Shown: positions 1 through 6,153, numbered from the stretch's first letter. The stretch: 8,351 bases of DNA from CAYXOX01 sp964466745 (GCA_964466745.1 CAYXOX010000134.1:1-8351), one strand, 5' to 3'. The notes: generated by a model from the letters alone, not told the origin. Program-made: numbers and translations.

Positions 1-42
1 GTGGCGGGCGTGGGTTACCTTGCCGGAAGTTACGCGAGACAT
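1..42 (-). CDS. rplT: 50S ribosomal protein L20, N-terminal fragment (runs off the window)
   Basis: Only the first 14 codons lie in the window. They read MSRVTSGKVTHARH, which matches the conserved start of bacterial L20, a primary 23S rRNA-binding protein needed early in 50S assembly. The ATG at 42-40 has a strong Shine-Dalgarno, GAGGAGGA at 56-49, six bases upstream. The start lies 12 bp after the rpmI stop, and the Shine-Dalgarno overlaps that stop codon, so the two genes are one transcription unit and probably translationally coupled. This is the usual rpmI-rplT order. The fragment is short, but the sequence match and the neighbour make the call secure. Confidence 0.93.
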   Translation of the reverse strand, partial: MSRVTSGKVTHARH

Positions 43-54
43 GTCAGATCCTCC

Positions 55-255
55 TCAGCGATCGTAGGGCATGTAGCCCTTGACGATCTTGGCATCCGGC
101 GCGCTGAGCGTGGTGGTGCCCCGCGCCTTCCGGATGAACTTGTTGCTGCGCTTGATCATGCCGTGGCGTTTTCCGGCCTGGGCCGACAGGACCTTGCCTG
201 TCGCCGTCACCTTGAAGCGCTTCTTGGCGCTCGACTTCGTCTTCATCTTGGGCAT
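55..255 (-). CDS. rpmI: 50S ribosomal protein L35
   Basis: This is a 66-aa, very basic protein beginning MPKMKTKSSAKKRFKVT and containing the L35 signature around residues 29-40 (KRHGMIKRSNKF). The length is normal for L35, a small late-binding protein of the large ribosomal subunit. An in-frame ATG two codons upstream (261-259) overlaps the Shine-Dalgarno AGAGGAG (268-262), so the start at 255 is preferred; it leaves a 6-base spacer and gives the usual MPKMKTK terminus. The gene is followed after 12 bp by rplT. A good promoter lies upstream at 331-359, which would give a leader of about 70 nt. No infC is present in front of it; pyk and a small membrane protein gene are there instead. Confidence 0.97.
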   Translation of the reverse strand: MPKMKTKSSAKKRFKVTATGKVLSAQAGKRHGMIKRSNKFIRKARGTTTLSAPDAKIVKGYMPYDR

Positions 256-330
256 TTCCATCTCCTCTTGCGGGCGGTGCAGACACGACTCGGCATGCCA
301 CTCGGGCCGGCCGTGCTGTTCGAAGCTCGC

Positions 331-359
331 CGTATAGGCAAGCGCCGGAGGCTTGGCAA
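331..359 (-). promoter_or_regulatory. Probable sigma-70-type promoter of rpmI-rplT
   Basis: Reading the minus strand, TTGCCA (359-354) is followed by a 17-bp spacer and TATACG (336-331). The first four bases of each hexamer are TTGC and TATA, and the spacing is ideal. It lies in the only gap between the small membrane protein gene and rpmI and would start transcripts near 324, about 70 nt before the L35 start codon. No convincing terminator separates pyk and the 74-aa gene from rpmI, so read-through is also possible. The call rests on inspection only. Confidence 0.6.
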
Positions 360-407
360 GGGCGCCCGGGCCACGCTCCGATGCGCCCCGCGGCCCAGCA
401 CGGCGAG

Positions 408-632
408 TCAGAGCAGGTAGCGGCCCACCACCCCGATGACGACATCGGGAATGTCCTCGAATCCGTAGCCGCCAGGGCTGAGGTTCATCGCGTAGGCGAT
501 ACATCCCCCGCCGGCAGCCGCGGCCAGGATCGCGACCCGCGGCGGGCGGCCCTCCGAGAACGAGGAGACGATGGACACGATCGAGAAGGCGACCACGGCG
601 AGGCCGATCACGAAGAGAAGATCGGGGTCCAC
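408..632 (-). CDS. Small two-helix membrane protein of unknown function
   Basis: This 74-aa protein has two likely transmembrane segments at about residues 5-24 and 33-50, joined by a short polar turn (SFSEGRPPR). A glycine/proline-rich tail with GGYGFEDIPDV leads to a hydrophobic end. The start is GTG (632-630), supported by GGGAGG (645-640) with a 7-base spacer; no ATG fits better. It begins 34 bp after the pyk stop on the same strand, so it is probably co-transcribed with pyk. I recall similar short proteins beside pyk and rpmI in other Rhodobacteraceae, but no function. Inner-membrane location is inferred from the two hydrophobic stretches. No domain name can be given with confidence. Confidence 0.8.
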   Translation of the reverse strand: MDPDLLFVIGLAVVAFSIVSIVSSFSEGRPPRVAILAAAAGGGCIAYAMNLSPGGYGFEDIPDVVIGVVGRYLL

Positions 633-666
633 TCCTGCGCCTCCCGGTGCGGTTGACGCGTCTAGC

Positions 667-2115
667 CTACTCCGTTTCGGCCGAGTAGATCAAACGCTCC
701 GAGCAGGGCGCCACGCGCAGGATGTTCGTCGTGCCGGGCACGTTGAAGGGCACTCCGGCGGCAACGACGATCTGGTCGGTCTCGGTGGCGAAGCCTTCGG
801 CCAGGGCCGCGCGCACCGCGTTGAGAACCGCCTGCTTGAAGCGTAGCGCCGGCTCGTGGGTGTGCACGCAATTCGTGCCCCATGAGAGGCAGAGGCGCCG
901 CGCCGTCGGCGCGAGGGGCGTGATCGCGATGATCGGCACGCGGGGCCGCTCGCGGGCGGTGAGCAGTGCCGTCGTGCCCGAGTGGGTGAAGCAGCAGATC
1001 GCCTTGACGTCGGCCGTCTCGGCGATTTCACGGGCGGCAGAGACGATCCCGTCGGCCACGGAGGCCCGCGCCACGTTGCGGCTGGCCTCGATGATCTCCC
1101 GGTAGGTCGGGTCGCGCTCCACCTCCTCGGCCACGTTGTTCATCGTTCTGACCGCCTCGACGGGGTAGCTGCCCGCTGCGGATTCAGCCGAGAGCATGAC
1201 CGCGTCCGTGCCCTCGTAGATCGCCGTGGCTACATCCGACACCTCGGCGCGGGTGGGCATCGGGCTGTCGATCATGGATTCGAGCATCTGCGTGGCCACG
1301 ATCACGGGCTTCGCCGCGGCCCTGCACTTGCGCACGAGGCGCTTCTGGATCGGCGGCACGGCCTGCACGGGCAGCTCCACGCCGAGATCGCCGCGGGCCA
1401 CCATGATCCCGTCGGAAGCCGCGAGGATCTCGTCGAAGGCCTTGACCGCGGCGGGCTTCTCGATCTTCGAGAGGATGGCGGCGCGGCCCCGGGCCAGCTC
1501 CCGCGCCTCGGCCACGTCCTGCGCGCGCTGCACGAAGGACAGGGCCAGCCAGTCCACCCCGAGCTCGCAGACGAACTCGAGATCCTTGCGGTCCTTCGGC
1601 GAGAGCGCGGCAAGCGGCAGAACGACGTCGGGCACGTTCACGCCCTTGCGGTTGGAGATCTGGCCGCCCGCCTCCACCACGCAATCGGCGAACTCGGGCC
1701 CGCACCGCGTGACGCGGAGCCGGATCTTGCCGTCGTTGACGAGCAGAGCAGAGCCCGGTTCGAGCGCCGCGAAGATCTCGGGGTGCGGGAGCCGAACACG
1801 GCTCGCATCGCCTTCCGCCTCGTCGAGATCGAGCCGGAAGGCTGCGCCCTCGGCAAGCTCCTCCGCCCCGCGCGCGAAGGTGCCCACCCGCAGCTTGGGG
1901 CCCTGCAAATCGGCCAGAATGGAAATCGGGCTGCCGAGATCCGCCTCAACCTGGCGGATGGTCTCGTGACGGCGGGCAATCTCGCCGTGCTCGCCATGGC
2001 TCATGTTCAGGCGGAACACGTCTGCGCCCGCCTCGTGCAGCGCCCGGATCATCTTGTAGTCCGAGGAGGCCGGTCCGAGGGTGGCCACGATCTTGACGTT
2101 TCGCAGGCGTCTCAT
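667..2115 (-). CDS. pyk: Pyruvate kinase, probably potassium-independent type
   Basis: This 482-aa cytosolic enzyme converts phosphoenolpyruvate and ADP to pyruvate and ATP, the last step of the Entner-Doudoroff/glycolytic route. Visible motifs include R35 in FRLNMSHG, N37, S39 and D69 of the cation site, K217 and E219 in ILSKIEKP, D243 in ARGDLGVE, T275 in VIVATQML, and PTRAEVSD near 287-294. Domain order is A1, B (about 70-165), A2, then the C-terminal regulatory domain from about 340. Residues L70, Q71, K74 and V77 match the set found in enzymes that need no potassium. The ATG at 2115 gives the usual MRRxRNVKIVATLGP start and has AAGGAAGGAA upstream; a further upstream ATG would add 42 atypical residues. 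Length is normal for the family. The neighbouring operator at 2184-2199 suggests control by a carbon-responsive repressor. Confidence 0.97.
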   Translation of the reverse strand: MRRLRNVKIVATLGPASSDYKMIRALHEAGADVFRLNMSHGEHGEIARRHETIRQVEADLGSPISILADLQGPKLRVGTFARGAEELAEGAAFRLDLDEAEGDASRVRLPHPEIFAALEPGSALLVNDGKIRLRVTRCGPEFADCVVEAGGQISNRKGVNVPDVVLPLAALSPKDRKDLEFVCELGVDWLALSFVQRAQDVAEARELARGRAAILSKIEKPAAVKAFDEILAASDGIMVARGDLGVELPVQAVPPIQKRLVRKCRAAAKPVIVATQMLESMIDSPMPTRAEVSDVATAIYEGTDAVMLSAESAAGSYPVEAVRTMNNVAEEVERDPTYREIIEASRNVARASVADGIVSAAREIAETADVKAICCFTHSGTTALLTARERPRVPIIAITPLAPTARRLCLSWGTNCVHTHEPALRFKQAVLNAVRAALAEGFATETDQIVVAAGVPFNVPGTTNILRVAPCSERLIYSAETE

Positions 2116-2183
2116 GTGCTGGGCAGTTCCTTCCTTTTCGGGCCTCTCCGGAACGGGGCGCGTACCGAAGCCCTGCGCCGGGG

Positions 2184-2199
2184 CCGTTACCGCTAACGG
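2184..2199. promoter_or_regulatory. Candidate LacI-family operator upstream of pyk
   Basis: CCGTTACCGCTAACGG contains a 6-bp perfect inverted repeat, CCGTTA/TAACGG, around a CCGC centre. The core GTTACCGCTAAC fits the LacI-family pattern GTTA-N-CG-N-TAAC with the central CG typical of that family. It lies 69-84 bp upstream of the pyk start codon and partly overlaps the candidate -10 at 2202-2197. In Rhodobacter, the LacI-family regulator CceR controls central carbon genes; I recall a site of this general form but cannot verify it here. The palindrome is seen; the regulator is inferred. Confidence 0.6.
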
Positions 2200-2224
2200 A
2201 TACATGTCCGCGGCGGTATCGCAA
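2197..2224 (-). promoter_or_regulatory. Possible pyk promoter
   Basis: On the minus strand, TTGCGA (2224-2219) is separated by 16 bp from TATCCG (2202-2197). Both hexamers are imperfect and the spacer is one short of ideal. Support comes from position: it is in the pyk leader and its -10 overlaps the LacI-type palindrome, as expected for a repressed promoter. A second, weaker pair (TTGTCA with TAGGCT) lies further upstream. No convincing plus-strand promoter was found for the divergent gene at 2278. Confidence 0.35.
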
Positions 2225-2277
2225 TTCCCATTCGTCGGCAACTAGCCTATCCCTTCGACGACGGAGATGACAAACGA

Positions 2278-3072
2278 ATGACCGAACAGCCCTTCGAGGT
2301 CGTCGGGCCCGATCGCCCGGGTCCATGGCTCGTGACGTGCGACCATGCAACCAACCTGGTGCCCCGCGACGTGCGCGGCGGATCCCTCGGCCTTTCCGAC
2401 GCCGACATGGGCCGGCACATCGCCTACGACGTGGGTGCCGCGGGTGTCACCCGGGCGCTGGCCGATGCGCTGGGCGCGCCTGCGCTCCTCTCGCGCTTCT
2501 CGCGGCTGGTGATCGACCCCAATCGCGGCGAGGACGACCCCACGCTGATCATGCAACTCTACGACGGTACGGTGGTGCCGGGAAACCGCGGCATCACCGA
2601 GGCCGAGCGCACCCGCCGGCTGGAGACCTACTACCGCCCCTACCACGACCGCCTCGCCGCGATTGCCGCGCGCCGGGACGACACGATCCTCGTGGCGGTC
2701 CACAGCTTCACACCGCGGCTTAACGGCCGCAGCCCGAGGCCCTGGCACGTGGGCGTCCTCTACGATCCGAGGGACGCGAGGCTGGCCCGAACGCTGATCG
2801 ACAGGCTGCACCGCGAGCGCGATCTCTGCGTGGGGGAAAACCAGCCCTATGCCGGTCACCTGCCCGGCGACAGCGTGGACAGGCATGCCCTCGCCGCCGG
2901 GCGCCCCAATGCCCTGCTGGAATTGCGCCACGATCTGATCGATACTCCCGAGGGTCAGGCGCTTTGGGCCGACCGGCTGGCGCCGATCCTCGTGGAGGCT
3001 GCCGAAGCCGCCGGACTTCTCGACGCCCCCGCCGCCGCCATGGCGCCGCGCCGCGCCAGCCCGGCACCCTGA
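2278..3072 (+). CDS. N-formylglutamate amidohydrolase family protein
   Basis: This 264-aa protein belongs to the N-formylglutamate amidohydrolase family, related to zinc carboxypeptidases, whose founding member (HutG) releases formate from N-formylglutamate in histidine breakdown. Seen motifs are TCDHATNLVP (20-29, with likely zinc ligand H23), SRFSRLVIDPNR (72-83), VAVHSFTP (139-146, H142), LPGDSVDRHA (195-204) and LLELRHDL (213-220). No signal peptide is visible, so it is probably cytosolic. The ATG at 2278 follows GGAG at 2263-2266 with a long spacer. The C-terminal 15 or so residues are Ala/Pro-rich and look disordered. No other hut genes lie nearby, and many family members have uncertain substrates, so a symbol is withheld. 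It is the first gene of a pair with the DUF1244 gene. Confidence 0.88.
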   Translation: MTEQPFEVVGPDRPGPWLVTCDHATNLVPRDVRGGSLGLSDADMGRHIAYDVGAAGVTRALADALGAPALLSRFSRLVIDPNRGEDDPTLIMQLYDGTVVPGNRGITEAERTRRLETYYRPYHDRLAAIAARRDDTILVAVHSFTPRLNGRSPRPWHVGVLYDPRDARLARTLIDRLHRERDLCVGENQPYAGHLPGDSVDRHALAAGRPNALLELRHDLIDTPEGQALWADRLAPILVEAAEAAGLLDAPAAAMAPRRASPAP

Positions 3073-3083
3073 CCCACCCCTTC

Positions 3084-3100
3084 CGCGGCGCAGCGCCGCG
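3084..3100. repeat. GC-rich hairpin between the amidohydrolase and DUF1244 genes
   Basis: CGCGGCGC and GCGCCGCG are perfect reverse complements (8 bp) separated by a single A, so the real fold is about 6 bp with a 5-base loop. It lies 11 bp after the amidohydrolase stop and 20 bp before the DUF1244 ribosome-binding site. There is no T-tract after it, so it is unlikely to be a full terminator. It could be an attenuator or a stabilising element at the end of the upstream message. Confidence 0.4.
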
Positions 3101-3131
3101 TGAAAAGCAGCACGGCAACGGAGGCCGAACC

Positions 3132-3434
3132 ATGGACGACCAGACCCGCATCGAGCTGGAAGCCGCCGCATTTCGCGCCCTGCGCGACCACCTGCGCGCG
3201 CGCACCGACGTGCAGAACATCGACCTGATGAACCTCTCGGGCTTCTGCCGAAACTGCCTGAGCCGCTGGTACGGCGAGGCCGCCGCCGAGCGCGGCATCT
3301 CCATGACGAAGGAGGAGGCCCGCGAGATCGTCTACGGCATGCCCTACGACGAGTGGAAAAGCCGCCACCAGACGGACGCGAGCCCCGAGGCCGCGCAAAG
3401 CTTCTCGGAGGCCCACGCCACCGGGAAGGGATAG
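3132..3434 (+). CDS. DUF1244 family protein
   Basis: This 100-aa soluble protein matches the DUF1244 family (typified by Sinorhizobium SMc04008) over residues 1-80. Two conserved blocks are visible: LMNLSGFCRNCLSRWY (32-47), with a CxxC pair at C39 and C42, and VYGMPYDEWKSRHQ (67-80). The last 20 residues are polar and look disordered. The ATG at 3132 has GGAGG (3120-3124) seven bases upstream, which rules out the longer open frame that overlaps the previous gene. The biochemical role of the family is unknown; the CxxC suggests metal or redox chemistry, but that is inference. It is 59 bp downstream of the amidohydrolase gene and probably in the same transcript. Confidence 0.9.
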   Translation: MDDQTRIELEAAAFRALRDHLRARTDVQNIDLMNLSGFCRNCLSRWYGEAAAERGISMTKEEAREIVYGMPYDEWKSRHQTDASPEAAQSFSEAHATGKG

Positions 3435-3437
3435 CGG

Positions 3438-3488
3438 CGGACAGCGCTGTTTCACAAAACCGACACGAAAGTTTTACATCACCGTCAG
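3438..3488 (+). promoter_or_regulatory. Candidate Pho-box array upstream of the phytase-like esterase gene
   Basis: Five 7-mers recur every 11 bp: CGGACAG (3438), GTTTCAC (3449), CCGACAC (3460), GTTTTAC (3471) and CCGTCAG (3482). The last three gaps and the one after the array (AAAA, GAAA, ATCA, CCAA) are A-rich. This is the layout of PhoB sites, which are 7-bp direct repeats with 4-bp AT-rich gaps. The best 18-mer (3449-3466) matches the E. coli Pho-box consensus at 13 of 18 positions by hand count. A possible -10, TTACAT, lies at 3474-3479, seven bases after that 18-mer. The downstream gene encodes a phytase-like esterase fusion, which fits phosphate-starvation control. The outer units are weak. 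Confidence 0.5.
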
Positions 3489-3536
3489 CCAAAATCGGCA
3501 GCAAGCCCGGGCACACCAACCCGGAGCTGCACCGAC

Positions 3537-5702
3537 ATGACACCGCGCCTTATTTGCCTGACCTCGGCCCTCGCCCTTTCGGCGGGCGCCGCGGCGGCCG
3601 ACATGAACTTCAACCGCATCGCCTCCTTCCCCGTGACCGCCAACATGGCAGAGGGAGAGGACACGAGCCGCGAGAGCTCCGCCGAGATCATCACGGCATC
3701 GGAAGACGGCATGACGCTCGTCTACTCCGACAGCCCGCTCGGCGTGATCGGCCTGATCGACATCACCGACCCGGCGAACCCGCAGCCCAAGGGCAACATC
3801 GCGCTCGACGGCGAACCGACCGCCGTTTCGGCGCTCGGCAACACCGTCTTCGTCGGCATCAACACCAGCGAGAGCTACACCGAGCCGTCGGGCCACCTTC
3901 TCCACATCGACCTCGCCACCGGCGCGGCGGTGGCCGACTGCGACCTCGGCGGCCAGCCCGATTCGACCGCCGTCGCCCCCGACGGCTCCTTCGTGACCGT
4001 CGCCATCGAGAACGAGCGCGACGAGGATCTCGGCGACGGCCGCGTGCCGCAGATGCCCGCCGGTTGGGTCGCCATCGTGCCGCTTGACGACAGCGGCATG
4101 ATGCTCTGCGACGCGCAGATCCGCGCCGACGTCACCGGCCTTGCCGATATCGCGCCGGAGGATCCCGAGCCCGAGTTCGTGGACGTGAGCGCCGCGGGTG
4201 AGATCGTGGTCACACTGCAGGAAAACAACCACATCGTCGTGCTTTCCTCCGCCGGTGAGGTGGTCAGCCACTTCTCCGCAGGCGCCGTGGATCTCGAAGG
4301 CATCGACGCGACGGACGAACGCGCCGCGCTCGTCTTCGATGAATCGCAGGCCGGGGTCGTGCGCGAGCCGGACGGGATCCAGTGGATCGACACCGACCAT
4401 TTCGTGACCGCCAACGAGGGCGACATGGACGGCGGCTCGCGCGGCTTCACCGTGTTCCGCAAGGACGGCACGGTGGTGCACGAGAGCGGCACCAGCTTCG
4501 AGCACGCTCTCGTGCAGATCGGCCACTATCCCGACCGCCGCTCGGATGCCAAGGGCGTCGAGCCCGAGGGCATGGAATTCGCCACCTTCGGCGGCACACC
4601 CTACCTGTTCCTGCTGTCCGAGCGCGGCTCGGTCGTCGGCGTCTACGACATGACCGACCCGGCGAACCCGGTTCTGAAGCAGCTTCTTCCCTCGGGCATC
4701 TCGCCCGAAGGCGCCGTGGCCATCCCCGGCCGCAACCTGCTGGCTACCGCGAACGAGTTCGACGGCCGCGAGGACGGTGCCGCGCCGGCGCACGTCATGA
4801 TCTTCGAGTACCAGGAGGCCGCCGCGGTCTATCCGCATCTCACCTCCGAGGGGATGGACGAGCTGACCGGCTGGGGCGCGATCTCCGGAATGGTGGCCGA
4901 TGACGACGGCACGATCTGGGCAGTCAACGACAGCTTCTACGGCTTCCAGCCCACGATTTTCCACATCGACCCGAGCCAGACCCCGGCTCGCATCGTCAAG
5001 GCGATCCCGGTCACCCGCGGCGGCCACCCGGCGCAGCTCATGGACATGGAGGGCATCACGCTCGACGGCGAGGGCAACTTCTACGTCGTCAACGAAGGCC
5101 GGCTCGACCGCGGCATCCTGCACGCGATCAACCACGTGACCGCCGAAGGCGAGATCGCGGCCACGATCCCCTTCCCCAAGGAGATCATGTCGGTGGAGCG
5201 CCGCTGGGCCGCCGAGGGCATCGCCCGCGTCGGCGACACGCTCTGGATCGCGATCCAGCGCGAGTTCGACGACGATCCCGCCAACCACGCCAAGCTTCTC
5301 GCCTACGATCTCGAAACCGGGGAATGGGGCGGCGTGCACTACCCCAAGGCCGAGCCGGCCACCGGCTGGGTGGGCCTCTCGGAGATCACCTACCACGACG
5401 GCTTCTTCTACATCGTGGAACGTGACAACCAGCACGGCGAAGCGGCGGTTACGAAGAAGATCTTCCGCGTGGCCGAAGACCAGATGCAGCCCGCCCCGCT
5501 GGGCGGTACCCTCCCGGTGGTCGAGAAGGAAGAGGTGGTGGACCTGCTGCCCTACCTGACCTCCACCGGCGGATACGTCCTCGACAAGATCGAGGGGCTC
5601 GCCATCACCTCCGCCGGCACAATGTGGATCTCGACCGACAACGACGGGGTCGACGATCACTCGGGCGAAACGATGTTCTTCGCCATCGACGACGCTCTCT
5701 GA
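3537..5702 (+). CDS. Secreted phytase-like esterase fused to an N-terminal choice-of-anchor-I-like beta-propeller
   Basis: This 721-aa exported protein begins with a Sec signal peptide (R4, hydrophobic 5-17, likely cut after A21 in AAAAD). Residues about 25-425 resemble the choice-of-anchor I beta-propeller: DITDPANP (75-82), EGIDA (254-258), WIDTDHFVTANEGD (283-296), VEPEGMEF (341-348), DMTDPANP (371-378) and LLATANEFDG (401-410). Residues about 445-721 match the esterase-like activity of phytase domain: GMVADDDGTIWAVNDS (451-466), DMEGITLDGEGNFYVVNEG (503-521), WAAEGIAR (557-564), GLSEITYHDGFFYIVERD (613-630) and KIEGLAI...TDNDGVDDHSG (684-710). The mature chain has only two cysteines, C135 and C191, a likely disulfide. 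It is acidic, as marine exported proteins often are. The substrate is unknown; phosphomonoester or phytate cleavage is inferred from the family and the Pho-box-like array. Start: ATG with GGAG at 3523-3526. Confidence 0.88.
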   Translation: MTPRLICLTSALALSAGAAAADMNFNRIASFPVTANMAEGEDTSRESSAEIITASEDGMTLVYSDSPLGVIGLIDITDPANPQPKGNIALDGEPTAVSALGNTVFVGINTSESYTEPSGHLLHIDLATGAAVADCDLGGQPDSTAVAPDGSFVTVAIENERDEDLGDGRVPQMPAGWVAIVPLDDSGMMLCDAQIRADVTGLADIAPEDPEPEFVDVSAAGEIVVTLQENNHIVVLSSAGEVVSHFSAGAVDLEGIDATDERAALVFDESQAGVVREPDGIQWIDTDHFVTANEGDMDGGSRGFTVFRKDGTVVHESGTSFEHALVQIGHYPDRRSDAKGVEPEGMEFATFGGTPYLFLLSERGSVVGVYDMTDPANPVLKQLLPSGISPEGAVAIPGRNLLATANEFDGREDGAAPAHVMIFEYQEAAAVYPHLTSEGMDELTGWGAISGMVADDDGTIWAVNDSFYGFQPTIFHIDPSQTPARIVKAIPVTRGGHPAQLMDMEGITLDGEGNFYVVNEGRLDRGILHAINHVTAEGEIAATIPFPKEIMSVERRWAAEGIARVGDTLWIAIQREFDDDPANHAKLLAYDLETGEWGGVHYPKAEPATGWVGLSEITYHDGFFYIVERDNQHGEAAVTKKIFRVAEDQMQPAPLGGTLPVVEKEEVVDLLPYLTSTGGYVLDKIEGLAITSAGTMWISTDNDGVDDHSGETMFFAIDDAL

Positions 5703-5728
5703 GCACGGCAACCGCCCCGAGGGCCACA

Positions 5729-5768
5729 CGCCCCCGGCCGCAACCCGGCCGGGGGCGTTCCCGTTTCG
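5729..5768 (+). terminator. Rho-independent terminator of the esterase gene
   Basis: CGCCCCCGGCCG (5729-5740) and CGGCCGGGGGCG (5746-5757) form a perfect 12-bp GC stem with the 5-base loop CAACC. The stem is followed by TTCCCGTTT. It starts 26 bp after the esterase stop codon. The T-tract is interrupted by C's, which is common in high-GC genomes. It insulates the downstream non-coding region. Confidence 0.85.
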
Positions 5769-6106
5769 GCGCGGCGCGGCACCGTCGCCGCCCGGACGGG
5801 GACGCACCGCGCCCGGCCACCCGGCAAAATCCGGGCAGCGTTCGAAGGCAGGTCCGCCGCCGGGCCCGCCGCCCAGCACCGGCTCCAGAAGTCCGCGCCC
5901 ACGCCGGCGTCGACTCCGGGCGACCGCGGCATCGGCCGCGCGCCGCCAGGGGCCGCCGCCCCGGCCTGTCCGGGCAACGACGCTGGCCACCGCAAGCCGG
6001 GAGCCGGAGCACGCGCCCCTTCATCTTGGCGGAAATACTCCGGGGAGCGCGAGGGGCTGGCCCCTCGCATCCGCCCGGCGGCGGATTGGCGTGGCCGCAC
6101 GAAATA
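5769..6106. other. Non-coding stretch between convergent genes
   Basis: About 340 bp between the esterase terminator and the hsp20 terminator contain no gene I can support. The open frames that cross it are Arg/Pro/Gly-rich, lack ribosome-binding sites and run antisense into known genes, as expected from GC-rich non-coding DNA. Visible structure is limited to a short hairpin CCCGG-CAAAAT-CCGGG (5820-5835) and the intergenic element at 6021-6068. It may be the remnant of a lost gene. Confidence 0.6.
6021..6068. repeat. Rhodobacteraceae-type intergenic palindromic element
   Basis: The block reads TCATCTTGGCGGAAATACTC, then CGGGGA, then a perfect 8-bp hairpin GCGAGGGG-CTGG-CCCCTCGC (6049-6068). 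I recall this combination, a conserved CTTGGCGGAAATA-like arm followed by a variable G-rich hairpin, as a dispersed element found after genes in many Rhodobacteraceae genomes. It lies between two convergent transcription units. Only one copy is in this window, so repetition cannot be shown from the sequence itself. It may act in termination or mRNA 3' end protection. Confidence 0.5.
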
Positions 6107-6130
6107 GGGCGCGGGAATTGCCCCGCGCCC
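6102..6130 (-). terminator. Rho-independent terminator of hsp20
   Basis: GGGCGCGGG (6107-6115) and CCCGCGCCC (6122-6130) form a perfect 9-bp stem with a 6-base loop. On the minus strand the stem is followed by TATTTC (6106-6101), so it fits termination of hsp20, whose stop codon is 23 bp upstream. On the plus strand it is followed by only TTCG, so it is much weaker in that direction. Confidence 0.75.
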
Positions 6131-6153
6131 TTCGCCGTGCCGTGACGGCCCGG

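Noticed and set aside
276..308. Direct repeat ACTCGG and palindrome GGCATGCC in the rpmI leader, considered as an L20-type autoregulatory site
   Set aside because: The pairing is weak and no L20-binding fold such as that known in E. coli or Bacillus could be drawn.
982..2196. A 404-codon plus-strand open frame antisense to pyk
   Set aside because: It is a shadow of pyruvate kinase, which is certain from its catalytic motifs.
2116..2241. A longer pyk start at the upstream ATG (2241)
   Set aside because: It would add 42 residues not typical of the enzyme and would place the LacI-type operator and candidate promoter inside the coding region. The ATG at 2115 has a ribosome-binding site and the conserved N-terminus.
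2242..3543. A 433-codon minus-strand open frame over the amidohydrolase and DUF1244 genes
   Set aside because: It covers two recognised plus-strand genes, starts inside the Pho-box/esterase leader, and its Arg/Gly/Ala-rich sequence resembles no family.
3474..5990. An 838-codon open frame antisense to the esterase gene
   Set aside because: It mirrors the real gene's codon pattern in GC-rich DNA, is rich in Arg, Gly, Asp, Val and His with no recognisable domain, and runs through the esterase terminator. The plus-strand gene has a signal peptide, family motifs and a ribosome-binding site.
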